Positions 1-9,067 of a stretch of DNA of 47,391 nucleotides are shown one piece after another. Source of the DNA: Blastococcus sp. KM273128. Lineage in GTDB: Bacteria; Actinomycetota; Actinomycetes; Mycobacteriales; Geodermatophilaceae. Where the stretch lies: the NCBI RefSeq assembly GCF_021698975.1, contig NZ_SSXA01000023.1, positions 1-47,391 of the forward strand. The letters are read 5' to 3'. A program made the translations under genes and the position numbers. The notes beneath the pieces were generated by a model. The model was not told the DNA's origin and made no database searches. It saw only the letters and a program-made list of their open reading frames with translations. Position 1 is the first letter of the stretch; the number at the start of each line of letters is the position of its first letter.

Positions 1-2
1 CG

Positions 3-512
3 GGCGCCCTGCTGGTGGTGCACCCGGACCGGGCGCCGGTGTCGGCCCTGGCGCCGCTGCTCGAGCTCGACGGCCGGCGCGGCTTCGTCGTCGAGGACAT
101 GACCGACGTCGACGCGTTCGGCCCCGCCGGCGGGGTGGACCTCCCGGACGGTCCCGTCTACGCCGTCAGGGGGCTGGACCGAGGCGACGGGATGCGGAAC
201 CGGAGCCCCGACGAGGCGCTGCCCGCCCTGGGTGCTGCCGGCCGGACCCCGCTCACCCTGGGCGAGGGGGTCCACTGGCTGCTGCAGTGCCCCGGGGTGC
301 TGGCGCGCAACGCCTGCTTCATGACCGTCGGCTCGCGGCTGCGGAGGCCCTCCGGCCGCCTCGACGCCCGGACGCCGGCGCTGTGGATCAGCAACGGCAC
401 GGGCCGCGACGGGCGCGCGCGGCGGGGCGCCCCGAAGGTCGGCTGGTGCTGGGCCGGCAACCGGCACACCTGGCTGGGCTTCGCCTCGGCCGCCGACCGC
501 ATCCCGCTCTGA
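3..512 (+). CDS. DUF5701 family protein (5' truncated by window)
   Basis: The reading frame is open from the first bases of the window to a TGA at 510-512, leaving 169 residues with no convincing start, so the N-terminus lies outside the window. An internal GTG at 15 is in frame but follows residues that look conserved (LLVVHPDRAP). The tail carries VGWCWAGNRHTWLGFA, and the middle has FVVEDMTDVDAF and TPLTLGEGVHWLLQ. I recognise these as the actinobacterial DUF5701 family, whose function is unknown. The protein looks soluble. It converges with the metallo-hydrolase gene across a hairpin at 558-577. Confidence 0.8.
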   Translation, partial: GALLVVHPDRAPVSALAPLLELDGRRGFVVEDMTDVDAFGPAGGVDLPDGPVYAVRGLDRGDGMRNRSPDEALPALGAAGRTPLTLGEGVHWLLQCPGVLARNACFMTVGSRLRRPSGRLDARTPALWISNGTGRDGRARRGAPKVGWCWAGNRHTWLGFASAADRIPL

Positions 513-557
513 CCCCGGGGCACGGGAGGCTCTACGTGCGGCTCCGAGGCCGGTGCC

Positions 558-577
558 GCGCGGGGAGCTCCCCGCGC
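558..577. terminator. 20-bp perfect palindrome between convergent genes
   Basis: GCGCGGGGAG followed directly by its reverse complement forms a 20-nt perfect palindrome, giving an 8-bp stem with an AGCT loop. It lies 46 nt after the DUF5701 stop and 11 nt after the end of the hydrolase gene on the other strand, so it could terminate both. There is no T-tract. Confidence 0.5.
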
Positions 578-588
578 CTACCTCGGGC

Positions 589-1197
589 TCAGCGGACGTT
601 GCCCAGCTCGGCCGCGATGGTCGTGTCCTCGCCGTGGCCGGTCTTCACGACCGTGTCCCCGTGCAGGGTGAGCAGCTGCGCCCGGATCGAGTTCACGATC
701 GTCGGGTGGTCGCTGAACGACCGCCCCGTCGCGCCCGGCCCGCCGCAGAACAGGGTGTCGCCGGTGAAGACGGTGCGCAGGTCGGCCGCGTGCAGGCAGG
801 TGCTGCCGGGCGAGTGACCCGGCGTGTGCAGCGCGACCAGCCGGGTGCCGGCGACGTCGAAGCGCGTGCCCGCCTGCAGCTCCTCGTCGGGCGCGGCATC
901 CGCGTGCGTCATGTCCCAGAGCATCCGGTCGGCGGGGTTGAACCAGATCGGGGCGCCGGTCGCCTCGCGGAGGGCGGGGGCGGCGGTGATGTGGTCGTTG
1001 TGCCCGTGGGTCAGGACGATCGCGGTCACCTTCCGGCCGCCGATCGCCGCCACGATGGGCGCGGCGTCGTGCGGCGCGTCGATCACCAGCACCTCGTCGT
1101 CGTCCCCGACCAGCCAGACGTTGTTCTCGACGTCGAAGTCCTGCCCGTCCAGCGAGAAGACGCCCGGGACCACGACCTGCTCGATGCGGGCGCTCAC
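589..1197 (-). CDS. MBL-fold metallo-hydrolase linked to mycothiol-dependent formaldehyde oxidation
   Basis: A 202-residue metallo-beta-lactamase/glyoxalase II-type hydrolase. The metal-binding motif THGHNDH is at residues 63-69, HTPGH at 124-128, TGDTLF at 145-150 and TGHG at 186-189, the expected order for a binuclear zinc hydrolase. The GTG start at 1197 overlaps the stop of the upstream dehydrogenase gene by four bases (GTGA), so the two are translationally coupled. The same neighbour order occurs in mycobacteria (mscR followed by an MBL gene). A plausible role is hydrolysis of the S-formylmycothiol made by the dehydrogenase, in the way glyoxalase II hydrolyses acyl-glutathione. The family is clear from the motifs; the substrate is inferred from context. 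Confidence 0.88.
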   Translation of the reverse strand: MSARIEQVVVPGVFSLDGQDFDVENNVWLVGDDDEVLVIDAPHDAAPIVAAIGGRKVTAIVLTHGHNDHITAAPALREATGAPIWFNPADRMLWDMTHADAAPDEELQAGTRFDVAGTRLVALHTPGHSPGSTCLHAADLRTVFTGDTLFCGGPGATGRSFSDHPTIVNSIRAQLLTLHGDTVVKTGHGEDTTIAAELGNVR

Positions 1198-2285
1198 CTG
1201 CCGAACACCACCACGGAGCGCAGGACGTCGCCGGCGTGCATCTTGTGGAACGCCTCCTCGACGTCGTCCAGCCCGATCGTCTCGGTGACGAACGCGTCGA
1301 GGGGGAACCGGCCCTGCAGGTAGAGGTCGACGAGCATCGGGAAGTCGCGGCTGGGCAGGCAGTCGCCGTACCAGGAGGACTTCACCGCCCCGCCCCGGCC
1401 GAAGACCTCGATCGCCGGGAGGGTGATCTCCATGTCCGGCGTCGGGACGCCGACCATGACCACGCGGCCGGCGAGGTCGCGGGCGTAGAACGCCTGCTCG
1501 AACACCTTCGGGTGGCCGACCGCGTCGATGGCGACGTCGACGCCGAACCCGCCGGTGAGCGCCCGGATCGCCTCGACCGGGTCGGTCTCCTTGGAGTTGA
1601 CCGTGTGGGTGGCGCCGAACTGCCGGGCCCACTCCAGCTTCCGGTCGTCGATGTCGACGGCGATGATCGTGGACGCGCCGGCGAGCGTGGCGCCCGCCAC
1701 CGCGGCATCGCCGACGCCGCCGCAGCCGAACACGGCGACGGTCTCCCCGCGCTGCACGCCACCGGTGTTGATCGCCGCACCGACGCCGGCCATGACGCCG
1801 CAGCCCAGCAGGCCGGCGGCCGTCGGCGGGGCGGCCGGGTCGACCTTCGTGCACTGGCCGGAGTGGACCAGCGTCTTCTCGGCGAAGGCGCCGATGCCCA
1901 GGGCCGGGGAGAGCTCCGTGCCGTCGGCGAGCGTCATCTTCTGCGCCGCGTTGTGGGTGTTGAAGCAGTACTGCAGCTCGCCCTTGCGGCAGGCGCGGCA
2001 CTCACCGCACACCGCCCGCCAGTTGAGGACGACGTAGTCGCCGACCGCCACGTTGGTGACACCCTCGCCCACGGCGGAGACGACGCCCGCGGCCTCGTGG
2101 CCGAGCAGGAACGGGAAGTCGTCGTTGATCCCGCCCTCGCGGTAGTGGAGGTCGGTGTGGCAGACCCCGCACGCCTGCACGTCGACGACCGCCTCGCCGG
2201 GCCCCGGGTCCGGCACCACGATCGTCTCCACCGTGACCGGCCGGCCCTTGCCGCGGGCCACCACACCTCGCACCTCGTACGCCAT
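1194..2285 (-). CDS. mscR: S-(hydroxymethyl)mycothiol dehydrogenase (mycothiol-dependent formaldehyde dehydrogenase)
   Basis: A 363-residue zinc-dependent medium-chain alcohol dehydrogenase. Catalytic zinc ligands appear in ACGVCHTD (Cys39) and GHE (62-64). The structural zinc lobe has Cys93, Cys96, Cys99 and Cys107. A Rossmann motif [10 protein letters not shown] binds NAD(H). Length and motifs ([28 protein letters not shown]) match the mycothiol-specific class rather than the glutathione class. It oxidises the formaldehyde-mycothiol adduct, removing formaldehyde in the cytoplasm. ATG 2285 is preferred because a TAGGCT box ends 7 nt upstream, suggesting a leaderless mRNA. It is co-transcribed with the MBL hydrolase and divergent from the formate/oxalate-type transporter. 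Confidence 0.92.
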   Translation of the reverse strand: MAYEVRGVVARGKGRPVTVETIVVPDPGPGEAVVDVQACGVCHTDLHYREGGINDDFPFLLGHEAAGVVSAVGEGVTNVAVGDYVVLNWRAVCGECRACRKGELQYCFNTHNAAQKMTLADGTELSPALGIGAFAEKTLVHSGQCTKVDPAAPPTAAGLLGCGVMAGVGAAINTGGVQRGETVAVFGCGGVGDAAVAGATLAGASTIIAVDIDDRKLEWARQFGATHTVNSKETDPVEAIRALTGGFGVDVAIDAVGHPKVFEQAFYARDLAGRVVMVGVPTPDMEITLPAIEVFGRGGAVKSSWYGDCLPSRDFPMLVDLYLQGRFPLDAFVTETIGLDDVEEAFHKMHAGDVLRSVVVFGR

Positions 2286-2292
2286 GCAACGG

Positions 2293-2298
2293 AGCCTA
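2293..2298 (-). promoter_or_regulatory. -10-like TAGGCT box, likely leaderless promoter of mscR
   Basis: On the minus strand TAGGCT is followed by 7 nt and then the ATG of mscR, so transcription would begin at or next to the start codon. No convincing -35 was found. The same arrangement recurs at other genes in this window. Confidence 0.45.
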
Positions 2299-2359
2299 GG
2301 ACGTGCTCCGGACCGCGTCCGAGGCCGTCCGGGTCGATGAACAGTGCGGCACACCCTGG

Positions 2360-2436
2360 TCACAGATGCCTGTTGAACGCGCAACCTGCTGGCGTACGAC
2401 GTACTGTGCCACGCGATAGCGACCCAGATCACAGAT
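2360..2436. promoter_or_regulatory. Divergent control region with TCACAGAT direct repeats
   Basis: The 214-bp mscR/OFA intergenic region carries TCACAGAT twice (2360-2367 and 2429-2436, 69 bp apart). Between them lies GTTGAACGCGCAAC (2372-2385) with GTTG/CAAC arms. A weak plus-strand promoter can be read as TTGAAC (2373-2378), a 16-nt spacer and TACGAC (2395-2400). Binding by any particular regulator is not established. Confidence 0.3.
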
Positions 2437-2499
2437 CATCGGGCGCGTCCCGGTCGCGTCCAACCGGCCGTACCGGTCCCGTCCCCGGAGGTTGTCCCC

Positions 2500-3918
2500 G
2501 TGGCAGTACCCGCCTTCCTGGCTCGCGACCGCATCGTCGCCAAGCCAGGCTTCAACCGCTGGCTCATCCCGCCGGCCGCGCTCGCCGTGCACCTGTGCAT
2601 CGGCCAGGCGTACGCAACCAGCGTCTACAAGACGGCGCTCGTCGAGCACTTCGACGCGAGCCTCACCGCGATCGGCATCATCTTCTCGATCGCCATCGTG
2701 ATGCTCGGCCTCTCCGCTGCCGTCTTCGGCACCTGGGTGGACAAGAACGGGCCGCGCGCCGCGATGTTCACCTCGGCGGTCTTCTGGGTGAGCGGCTTCC
2801 TCGTCGGCTCGCTGGGCATCTACACCAACCAGCTCTGGCTGCTCTACCTCGGCTACGGCTTCCTCGGCGGCATCGGCCTGGGCATCGGCTACATCTCGCC
2901 GGTGTCCACGCTGATCAAGTGGTTCCCCGACCGCCCGGGTCTGGCCACCGGCATGGCGATCATGGGCTTCGGCGGTGGCGCGCTCATCGCCTCGCCGCTG
3001 TCCCGCCAGCTCATGAACTGGTACGACGCGAACTACGACCCGGCCGTCGCCGGCACGGTGCCCAGCGGCAACGCCGTCGCGGGCCTGTTCCTGACCCTCG
3101 GCCTGATCTACCTGGTCTTCATGATGTTCGGCGCGTTCATCGTCCGCGTGCCCGCGGCCAACTGGCGGCCGGACGGCTTCGACCCGTCGACCGTCAAGGC
3201 GAAGTCGCTGGTCACGACCGAGAACGTCTCGGCGAACAACGCCATCAAGACGCCGCAGTTCTGGCTGCTGTGGACCGTGCTGTTCTGCAACGTGACCGCC
3301 GGCATCGGCATCCTCGAGCAGGCCGCGCCGATGATCCAGGACTTCTTCCGGGAGGGCGACACCTCCACGGTCCTCGCCGCGACCGCGGCCGGGTTCGTGG
3401 GCCTGCTGTCGCTGTTCAACATGGCCGGCCGCTTCGTGTGGTCGTCCACGTCGGACTACATCGGCCGCAAGCCGATCTACATGGTCTACCTCGGCGTCGG
3501 CATCATCCTGTACGTCATCCTGGCCACCCTCGGCAGCACGGCGACCTGGATCTTCGTCCTCACCGCGGCGATCATCATCAGCTTCTACGGTGGTGGCTTC
3601 GCGACGGTGCCCGCGTACCTGCGCGACCTGTTCGGCACCTACCAGGTGGGCGCCATCCACGGCCGGCTGCTGACCGCCTGGGCGGCCGCCGGCATCGTCG
3701 GCCCGCTGATCATCAACGGCGTCCTCGACGCCCGCGGCACGCCGGGCCAGCTCGTCGCCGGTGACTACCGGCCCGCCCTGTTCATCATGGTCGGGCTGCT
3801 GGCCGTCGGCTTCGTGGCGAACCTGCTGATCAAGCCGGTCGCCGAGAAGTGGTGGGAGCCCAAGCAGACCGACATCCCGACCACGGCCGCCGAGCCGGAG
3901 AGGAGCACCGTCCGATGA
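2500..3918 (+). CDS. OFA-family MFS transporter (oxalate/formate antiporter type)
   Basis: A 472-residue, 12-helix major facilitator. Cues for the oxalate:formate antiporter (OFA) family are the opening GFNRWLIPPAALAVHLCIGQ, YGFLGGIGLGIGYISPV, WFPDRPGLATGMAIMGFGGG, and FNMAGRFVWSSTSDYIGRKP before the second half. The GTG start has GGAGG at 2487-2491, eight bases upstream. The gene overlaps its 48-aa partner by ATGA. It would exchange small carboxylates across the membrane. Its position opposite the formaldehyde-oxidation genes favours formate or oxalate as substrate, but that is inference from context; the family also includes other monocarboxylate carriers. Confidence 0.87.
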   Translation: MAVPAFLARDRIVAKPGFNRWLIPPAALAVHLCIGQAYATSVYKTALVEHFDASLTAIGIIFSIAIVMLGLSAAVFGTWVDKNGPRAAMFTSAVFWVSGFLVGSLGIYTNQLWLLYLGYGFLGGIGLGIGYISPVSTLIKWFPDRPGLATGMAIMGFGGGALIASPLSRQLMNWYDANYDPAVAGTVPSGNAVAGLFLTLGLIYLVFMMFGAFIVRVPAANWRPDGFDPSTVKAKSLVTTENVSANNAIKTPQFWLLWTVLFCNVTAGIGILEQAAPMIQDFFREGDTSTVLAATAAGFVGLLSLFNMAGRFVWSSTSDYIGRKPIYMVYLGVGIILYVILATLGSTATWIFVLTAAIIISFYGGGFATVPAYLRDLFGTYQVGAIHGRLLTAWAAAGIVGPLIINGVLDARGTPGQLVAGDYRPALFIMVGLLAVGFVANLLIKPVAEKWWEPKQTDIPTTAAEPERSTVR

Positions 3919-4061
3919 GCACCCCCGCCTCCCGCACCGGCGAGCAGGCGACCACGCACACCCCGGTGGCGCTGATCGCCTTCGCCTGGACCCTGGTCGG
4001 CGTCCCGCTGGCCTACGGGCTGTACAACACCATCAAGGCGGCCAGCGCGCTGTTCGGCTGA
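3915..4061 (+). CDS. MFS transporter small subunit (48 aa, single TM)
   Basis: A 48-residue protein starting at ATG 3915, overlapping the transporter stop (ATGA). After a short polar N-terminus (MSTPASRTGEQATTHTP) there is one hydrophobic helix at about residues 17-38 (VALIAFAWTLVGVPLAYGLY), then NTIKAASALFG. Proteins of this size and pattern are found directly after OFA-type transporters in many bacteria and are catalogued as MFS transporter small subunits; their biochemical role is unclear. The tight overlap supports a one-to-one complex or assembly role. Confidence 0.75.
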   Translation: MSTPASRTGEQATTHTPVALIAFAWTLVGVPLAYGLYNTIKAASALFG

Positions 4062-4077
4062 CCGTCCCGCTCTCCCC

Positions 4078-4111
4078 GACGCCCCCGTCCGCACCCGCGG
4101 ACGGGGGCGTC
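4078..4111 (+). terminator. Strong hairpin terminator after the OFA transporter operon
   Basis: A perfect 15-bp stem (GACGCCCCCGTCCGC with its complement at 4097-4111) closes a 4-nt ACCC loop, 16 nt after the small-subunit stop. No T-run follows, as is common for actinobacterial hairpins. Confidence 0.75.
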
Positions 4112-4244
4112 TGGCTGTGCACCCCGTCGGCCTACCGGCCGACACGGCGGCCAGGTGCCGTCCCCCGCTCCATGGAGCCCGTCCGCCGCACCCGGCGGGG
4201 ACCCTCCGGGCCCACCACCGGGCACGGCACCACCGCAGAGCGGC

Positions 4245-4622
4245 TCAGCGAAGGGGGCGCAACGGCAGGTGGGGGGCGAGATCGGCGCGGTTGCCGCTCG
4301 CGCTGACCGCGCCCGCGGCCAGCGCCTCGTCCCACGTCAGCTGCCCGGTGGCCAGCCGCAGCCAGGTGGCCGCATCGGTCTCGACGACGTTGGGCGGGGT
4401 GCCCCGGGTGTGCCGCGGCCCCTCGACGCACTGGACGGCGACGTGCGGCGGCACCCGGAGCTCCACGGAGCGGCCGGGCACCTGCTGGGCCAGCCAGCGC
4501 GCCGTCGTCTTCACGGCGGCCCCCAGCACCGCCCGGGGCGGCTGCTCGGCCTCCCCCGCCAGCCAGGCGCGCACCGGGTCGACCGCTGCGCGCAGCTCGT
4601 CGGCCGGGATGGGCGCCGGCAT
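4245..4622 (-). CDS. Sterol carrier (SCP2-like) family protein downstream of purL
   Basis: A 125-residue small protein with no signal peptide or membrane segment. Conserved-looking pieces are [24 protein letters not shown]-like [18 protein letters not shown] and [20 protein letters not shown]. The last is typical of SCP2-like/MDMPI C-terminal domains, where a W-L-x-L-x-x-G segment is followed by an acidic helix. The start ATG overlaps the purL stop by one base (TGATG), so it is the last gene of the purS-purQ-purL run. A homologue sits near purL in mycobacteria too. The ligand and the reason for its link to purine synthesis are unknown. Confidence 0.7.
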   Translation of the reverse strand: MPAPIPADELRAAVDPVRAWLAGEAEQPPRAVLGAAVKTTARWLAQQVPGRSVELRVPPHVAVQCVEGPRHTRGTPPNVVETDAATWLRLATGQLTWDEALAAGAVSASGNRADLAPHLPLRPLR

Positions 4623-6967
4623 CAGGACGTCGGGACGGTGCCCGCCGGAACGGTGCCGACCGCGTCCTCGGGTGCCCCGAACAGGGCCGGCAGGGTGGCG
4701 CTCCAGGTGGCCCGCAGCTCGTCCAGCGGCAGCTCGACCAGCCCGTCGACCACCAGCGCGTCGCCGCCGGTCGTCCCGAGCTCGGTCACCGGCACGCCGG
4801 CCCAGCGGGCGGTGGTCTTCACCCCGCCCGGATCGGTGGTGGTGACGACGACGCGCGCCGTCGACTCGCTGAACAGCGCGGTGAACGGGTCCTCGCCCAG
4901 CTCCAGCCGGGCACCGACGCCGTGGCGCAGGGCCGACTCGGCCAGCCCCTGGGCGAGCCCGCCGTCGGCGAGGTCGTGGGCCGAGCCGATCAGCCCCTCG
5001 CGGGCCAGCGCGGCGAGCAGCTCGCCGAGCGCCTTCTCGGCCGCGAGGTCGACCGCGGGCGGCCGCCCGCCGAGGTGGCCGTGGACGACGCTCGCCCAGG
5101 CGGAACCGCCGAACTCGGGCCGGGTGTCCCCGAGCAGGAGGACCGTCTCACCGTCGGCGCGCCAGCCGCTGGGCACGCGCGTGCGGACGTCCTCGTGCAC
5201 GCCCAGGACGCCGATGACCGGCGTCGGGTTGATTGCGACGTCGCCGGTCTGGTTGTAGAGGCTGACGTTGCCTCCGGTGACCGGCAGGCCCAGCTCGCGG
5301 CACGCGTCGGCCAGGCCGCGGACGGCCTCGGCGAACTGCCACATCACCTCGGGGTTCTCCGGGGAGCCGAAGTTGAGGCAGTTGGTGACCGCCAGCGGCT
5401 TCGCGCCGGAGACCGCGACGTTGCGGTAGGCCTCGGCCAGGTTGAGCTGCGCGCCGGTGTAGGGGTCCAGCCGCGCGTAGCGGCCGTTGCCGTCGACGGA
5501 GAGCGCGATGCCGCGGTGGCTCTGCTCGTCGATCCGCACGACCCCGGCGTCGTCGGGCTGCGCCAGCACCGTGTTGCCGCGGACGTACCGGTCGTACTGC
5601 TCGGTGACCCAGGTCTTGTCCGCGCCGTCCGGGCTGCTGACGACGGCCAGCCAGTGCGCCTGGAGCTCCTCCGGCGTGGTCGGCCGGGGCAGCCGCGCGG
5701 CGTCGTCGGCCTGCAGCGCGTCCAGGTCGGCGGGGCGGGCCATCGGGCGCTCGTACACCGGGCCCTCGTGGGCCACGGTCCGCGGCGGGACGTCGACGAT
5801 CCGCTCGCCGTGCCAGTCGACGGTGAGCCGATCGCCGTCGGTGACCTCGCCGATGACGGTGGCCAGCACGTCCCACTTGCGGCAGACCGCGAGGAACTGC
5901 TCGACCTTCGCCGGCTCGACGATCGCGCACATGCGCTCCTGCGACTCGCTCATCAGGATCTCGGCGGGCGTCAGGGTGGAGTCGCGCAGCGGGACGGTGT
6001 CGAGGTCGACGTGCATGCCGCCGGTGCCGGCGCTGGCCAGCTCGGACGTCGCGCAGGAGAGCCCGGCGCCGCCGAGGTCCTGGATGCCGGTGACCAGGTC
6101 GGCGGCGAAGATCTCCAGGCAGGCCTCGATGAGCAGCTTCTCGGTGAACGGGTCGCCCACCTGCACGCTCGGCCGCTTGGCCGGGCCCTCGGCGTCGAAG
6201 GTCTCGCTGGCCAGCACGCTGACGCCGCCGATGCCGTCGCCGCCGGTGCGGGCGCCGAAGAGGATGACCTTGTTGCCCACGCCCTCGGCCTTGGCCAGCC
6301 GCACGTCCTCATGCTTCATCACGCCGACGCAGAGCGCGTTGACCAGCGGGTTGCCGGCGTAGCAGTCGTCGAAGAGGATCTCGCCGCCGATGTTGGGCAG
6401 GCCCAGGCAGTTGCCGTAGCCGCCCACGCCGGCGACGACGCCGGGCAGCACCCGGGCGGTGTCGGCGGCGTCGGCCCGGCCGAAGCGCAGCGAGTCCATG
6501 ACCGCGACCGGACGCGCGCCCATCGTCAGGATGTCGCGCACGATGCCGCCCACACCCGTGGCCGCCCCCTGGTAGGGCTCCACGTAGCTCGGGTGGTTGT
6601 GCGACTCGACCTTGAAGGTGACCGCGTAGCCCTCGCCGACGTCGACCACGCCGGCGTTCTCGCCGATGCCGACCAGCAGCGCGTCGCTCTGCGGCAGGTC
6701 CCCGAAGCGGCGCAGGTGCACCTTGCTGGACTTGTAGGAGCAGTGCTCGCTCCACATGACCGAGTACATCGCCAGCTCCGCCGTCGTGGGGCGGCGGCCG
6801 AGGATGTCCTTGATCCGGGCGTACTCGTCGGCCTTGAGCCCCAGCTCGGCGTAGGGCTGCTCGTCGTCCGGTGTGCGGGCGGCCAGCTCGACGGTGTCCA
6901 GCCGGTGCTGCAGCCGGCCGGGGCCGGTGTCGAGGTCGGAGAGCCCTGCGGTGGCCGACTCAGTCAC
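4622..6967 (-). CDS. purL: Phosphoribosylformylglycinamidine synthase subunit PurL
   Basis: A 781-residue small-type PurL, the ATP-dependent synthetase part of FGAM synthase, which takes ammonia from PurQ with PurS as bridging subunit. Motifs include [10 protein letters not shown] at residues 73-82, [50 protein letters not shown] and [11 protein letters not shown]. The GTG start at 6967 overlaps the purQ stop (GTGA) and gives [11 protein letters not shown] longer upstream reading frame exists, but it overlays purQ and is not coding. Length fits the actinobacterial family. Confidence 0.96.
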   Translation of the reverse strand: MTESATAGLSDLDTGPGRLQHRLDTVELAARTPDDEQPYAELGLKADEYARIKDILGRRPTTAELAMYSVMWSEHCSYKSSKVHLRRFGDLPQSDALLVGIGENAGVVDVGEGYAVTFKVESHNHPSYVEPYQGAATGVGGIVRDILTMGARPVAVMDSLRFGRADAADTARVLPGVVAGVGGYGNCLGLPNIGGEILFDDCYAGNPLVNALCVGVMKHEDVRLAKAEGVGNKVILFGARTGGDGIGGVSVLASETFDAEGPAKRPSVQVGDPFTEKLLIEACLEIFAADLVTGIQDLGGAGLSCATSELASAGTGGMHVDLDTVPLRDSTLTPAEILMSESQERMCAIVEPAKVEQFLAVCRKWDVLATVIGEVTDGDRLTVDWHGERIVDVPPRTVAHEGPVYERPMARPADLDALQADDAARLPRPTTPEELQAHWLAVVSSPDGADKTWVTEQYDRYVRGNTVLAQPDDAGVVRIDEQSHRGIALSVDGNGRYARLDPYTGAQLNLAEAYRNVAVSGAKPLAVTNCLNFGSPENPEVMWQFAEAVRGLADACRELGLPVTGGNVSLYNQTGDVAINPTPVIGVLGVHEDVRTRVPSGWRADGETVLLLGDTRPEFGGSAWASVVHGHLGGRPPAVDLAAEKALGELLAALAREGLIGSAHDLADGGLAQGLAESALRHGVGARLELGEDPFTALFSESTARVVVTTTDPGGVKTTARWAGVPVTELGTTGGDALVVDGLVELPLDELRATWSATLPALFGAPEDAVGTVPAGTVPTS

Positions 6968-7635
6968 GCGTTCACGACCGCCTTCAGGACGCTGGTGAAG
7001 AAGCCGAGGCCGTCGGTCGACGGCCCGGTGAGGTCCTCGACCGCGTGCTCGGGGTGCGGCATGAGCCCCACGACGCGGCCGTTCTCGCTGGTGACCCCGG
7101 CGATGTCGCGGCTGGAGCCGTTCGGGTTGCCGCCGGCGTAGCGGAACACCACGCGGCCCTCGCCCTCGAGGCGGTCGAGGTCGGCGTCGGCGGCCACGTA
7201 GCGGCCCTCGCCGTTCTTGACGGGGATGACGATGCGCTGGCCGGCCTCGTAGTCCTGGGTCCACGCGGTGTCGGCCCGCTCGACGACCAGCACCTGGTCG
7301 CGGTTGCGGAAGTGCAGGTGGCTGTTGCGGGTCAGCGCCCCGGGCAGCAGGCCCGACTCGCAGAGCACCTGGAAGCCGTTGCAGATGCCCAGCACCGGCA
7401 GGCCACCGTGCGCCGCGGCGACGACGTCCTGCATGAGCGGGGAGCGCGCGGCGATGGCACCGGCGCGCAGGTAGTCGCCGTAGGAGAACCCGCCCGGGAG
7501 GACGACGGCGTCGACGCCCTGCAAGTCGTGGTCGGCGTGCCAGAGGGCAACCGGCTCACCACCGGCGAGCCGCACCGCGCGCGCGGCGTCGACGTCGTCC
7601 AGGGAGCCCGGGAAGGTGATGACACCGATGCGCAC
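6964..7635 (-). CDS. purQ: Phosphoribosylformylglycinamidine synthase subunit PurQ (glutaminase)
   Basis: A 223-residue class I glutamine amidotransferase. The nucleophile is Cys85 in LGICNGFQV, and the His194/Glu196 pair lies in MPHPEHA. The N-terminus [14 protein letters not shown] is typical of PurQ. It releases ammonia from glutamine for PurL. It sits 7 bp downstream of purS and overlaps purL by GTGA, as expected for a co-assembled complex. Confidence 0.96.
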   Translation of the reverse strand: MRIGVITFPGSLDDVDAARAVRLAGGEPVALWHADHDLQGVDAVVLPGGFSYGDYLRAGAIAARSPLMQDVVAAAHGGLPVLGICNGFQVLCESGLLPGALTRNSHLHFRNRDQVLVVERADTAWTQDYEAGQRIVIPVKNGEGRYVAADADLDRLEGEGRVVFRYAGGNPNGSSRDIAGVTSENGRVVGLMPHPEHAVEDLTGPSTDGLGFFTSVLKAVVNA

Positions 7636-7642
7636 GGTTCGT

Positions 7643-7882
7643 TCAGTCCTTGGGGAGGTGGAGCTCGACGTCCTCGATCACCGGGTTGGCGAGCAGCGTC
7701 TCGGCGATCTGCTTCAGCTCGGCCTCGTCGGGTGTCCCGTCGACCTCGAGCACGAAGTGCTTGCCCTGGCGCACGCTCCGGACGGAGTCGTGGCCGAGCC
7801 GGCCGAGCGCGCCGAGCACCGCCTGACCCTGGGGGTCGCTGATCTCCGGCTTCAGGACGACGTCGACCACCACGCGGGACAC
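7643..7882 (-). CDS. purS: Phosphoribosylformylglycinamidine synthase subunit PurS
   Basis: A 79-residue protein with the PurS fold signature: [19 protein letters not shown] at the N-terminus, [13 protein letters not shown] in the middle, and an acidic end ([11 protein letters not shown]). It links PurQ and PurL in the FGAM synthase complex. I chose GTG 7882 because it gives the normal PurS length and lies 7 nt after a TACCCT box; longer starts would run into the palindromic repeat upstream. Confidence 0.93.
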   Translation of the reverse strand: MSRVVVDVVLKPEISDPQGQAVLGALGRLGHDSVRSVRQGKHFVLEVDGTPDEAELKQIAETLLANPVIEDVELHLPKD

Positions 7883-7889
7883 GCCGCCG

Positions 7890-7895
7890 AGGGTA
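7890..7895 (-). promoter_or_regulatory. -10-like TACCCT box, likely leaderless promoter of purS
   Basis: TACCCT on the minus strand, then 7 nt, then the GTG of purS. This implies that purSQL has its own promoter and is not simply read through from purC. Confidence 0.4.
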
Positions 7896-7972
7896 CCGGG
7901 ACGCCGCGCCCCACCCCCGTGACCCTCGTCTCTCCCGCCGGATGCCGCCGAGCGCCCTACCCCGCCGGTCGA

Positions 7973-8023
7973 ACCATGCGGACTCGTGGTGATCACCGCT
8001 CGAAGGCCACGAGTTCGCATGGT
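7973..8023. repeat. Palindromic repeat copy 1 (17-nt loop)
   Basis: Arms 7973-7989 and 8007-8023 match at 16 of 17 positions; the right arm reads CCACGAGTTCGCATGGT. The 17-nt loop contains GATCACC. It lies between the purS start and the 3' end of the broken DUF559 gene. It is the first of three related copies within 1.85 kb. Confidence 0.85.
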
Positions 8024-8040
8024 CGGCCAACGGACGGAGC

Positions 8041-8912
8041 TCAGCCCAGGCCGAGCGCCTCCCGGATCACGGCGAGGACCCGGTCAGGACGGCCCAGCAC
8101 ATCGGCGGACGTGAACCGCAGGACCGTCCACCCGGCCAGCACCAGGCGGTTCTGCCGGCGCAGGTCGTTGACGAAGACCCGCCGCTCGCGGTGCACGTCC
8201 CCGTCGAACTCCACGAGCACCTTGCGGTCCGGCCACGCCATGTCGACCTCACCGACGAACTGGCCGTCCACCCGGACGACGTGCTGCAACTCCGGCAGCG
8301 GCAGCCCGGCTTCGTGGAGCATCCAGCGCACCACCGACTCCATGGGCGAGCCGGCCCGTCGATCGGCGCACCCCACCACCCGACGAGCGGCCGCGATGCC
8401 TCGGCGACCCGCGAAGCGGCGCAGGACCACGGAGAACTCCTCCGCCGGGAACCCGCGGGCCAGCATCTGGTCGGTGACGGCGAGGAGGGCCGCGGGTGGC
8501 ACGGCTGCCGCCAGGTCGATCCACGTCCGGCTGGGCGAGGTCACCCGGATGCCGTGGCGCTGCCGCGTCTCCCGCGCCGGCACCGCGGAGAAGTGGATGC
8601 GCCGGTCACGGCGGTGGCGGAGCCGCGCCTCCGGCCGCACGGTCACGTGCACCCGCGGGTCGTCGGGCGCCAGGGGCAGGTGGAGGTCCCAGAGCCGCGC
8701 CGCCGTCTGGTGGCTGACCACCGCGTCGTCCGGGGCGCCGAGCAGCACCGCGCGGACCCGGTCGGATGGGTCGCGTCCTGCGGCAGGTAGGTGTTCCTCG
8801 AGGTGCGCAGGACGTCCCGGTGCCGCAACTGCCAGTCCGTGATGCCCGCCGCCGCAGCGGCGCCGCGGTCGAGCGGTCCGGTGACCCTCGGGGGCACGCG
8901 CGGCGTCGGCAC
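8041..8912 (-). pseudogene. DUF559 (VSR-like nuclease fold) protein gene with a frameshift
   Basis: The C-terminal part (to 8041) contains VEFDGDVHRERRVFVNDL and VLAGWTVLRFTSADVL, typical of DUF559 endonuclease-like domains, preceded by SPMESVVRWMLHEAGLP. The N-terminal part (GITDWQLRHRDVLRTSRNTY, a winged-helix start common in this family) is in a different frame. The two frames meet around 8761-8775, where codons ..CAT CC then GAC CGG GTC need one extra base. A single-base loss, or a sequencing error, is the simplest reading. The 5' end is uncertain; GTG 8912 is one in-frame choice. No obvious slippery heptamer supports programmed frameshifting. Confidence 0.7.
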
Positions 8913-8969
8913 GGGCGGGGAGCCTGCCCGATGGAGGACGCTCGCCGCCGGCGTCGTCCACAGGCCTGC

Positions 8970-9026
8970 CGAACCATGCGAGCTCGGGGCGATCAACCCG
9001 TGATGGCCACGAGTTCGCAGGGTTCG
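8970..9026. repeat. Palindromic repeat copy 2 (17-nt loop)
   Basis: Arms 8970-8989 and 9007-9026 match at 17 of 20 positions. The right arm CCACGAGTTCGCAGGGTTCG is nearly identical to that of copy 3, and the loop ATCAACCCG-GATGG is shared with copy 3. It lies between the 5' ends of the divergent DUF559 and AlkD-like genes. Confidence 0.88.
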
Positions 9027-9067
9027 CGCGGCGGTAGGTTCGGCCGGAGCCGGACGGGAGGTGTGGC

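Noticed and set aside
1236..3764. Plus-strand 842-codon open frame opposite mscR and in another frame of the OFA gene
   Set aside because: Low-complexity Arg/Ala/Gly/Pro composition, no motifs, and it overlaps two well-supported genes.
4922..7141. Plus-strand 739-codon frame antisense to purL and purQ
   Set aside because: Compositional shadow of purL; no recognisable protein features.
8761..8775. Programmed ribosomal frameshift in the DUF559 gene
   Set aside because: No slippery heptamer or downstream structure is evident, and the family does not use frameshifting.
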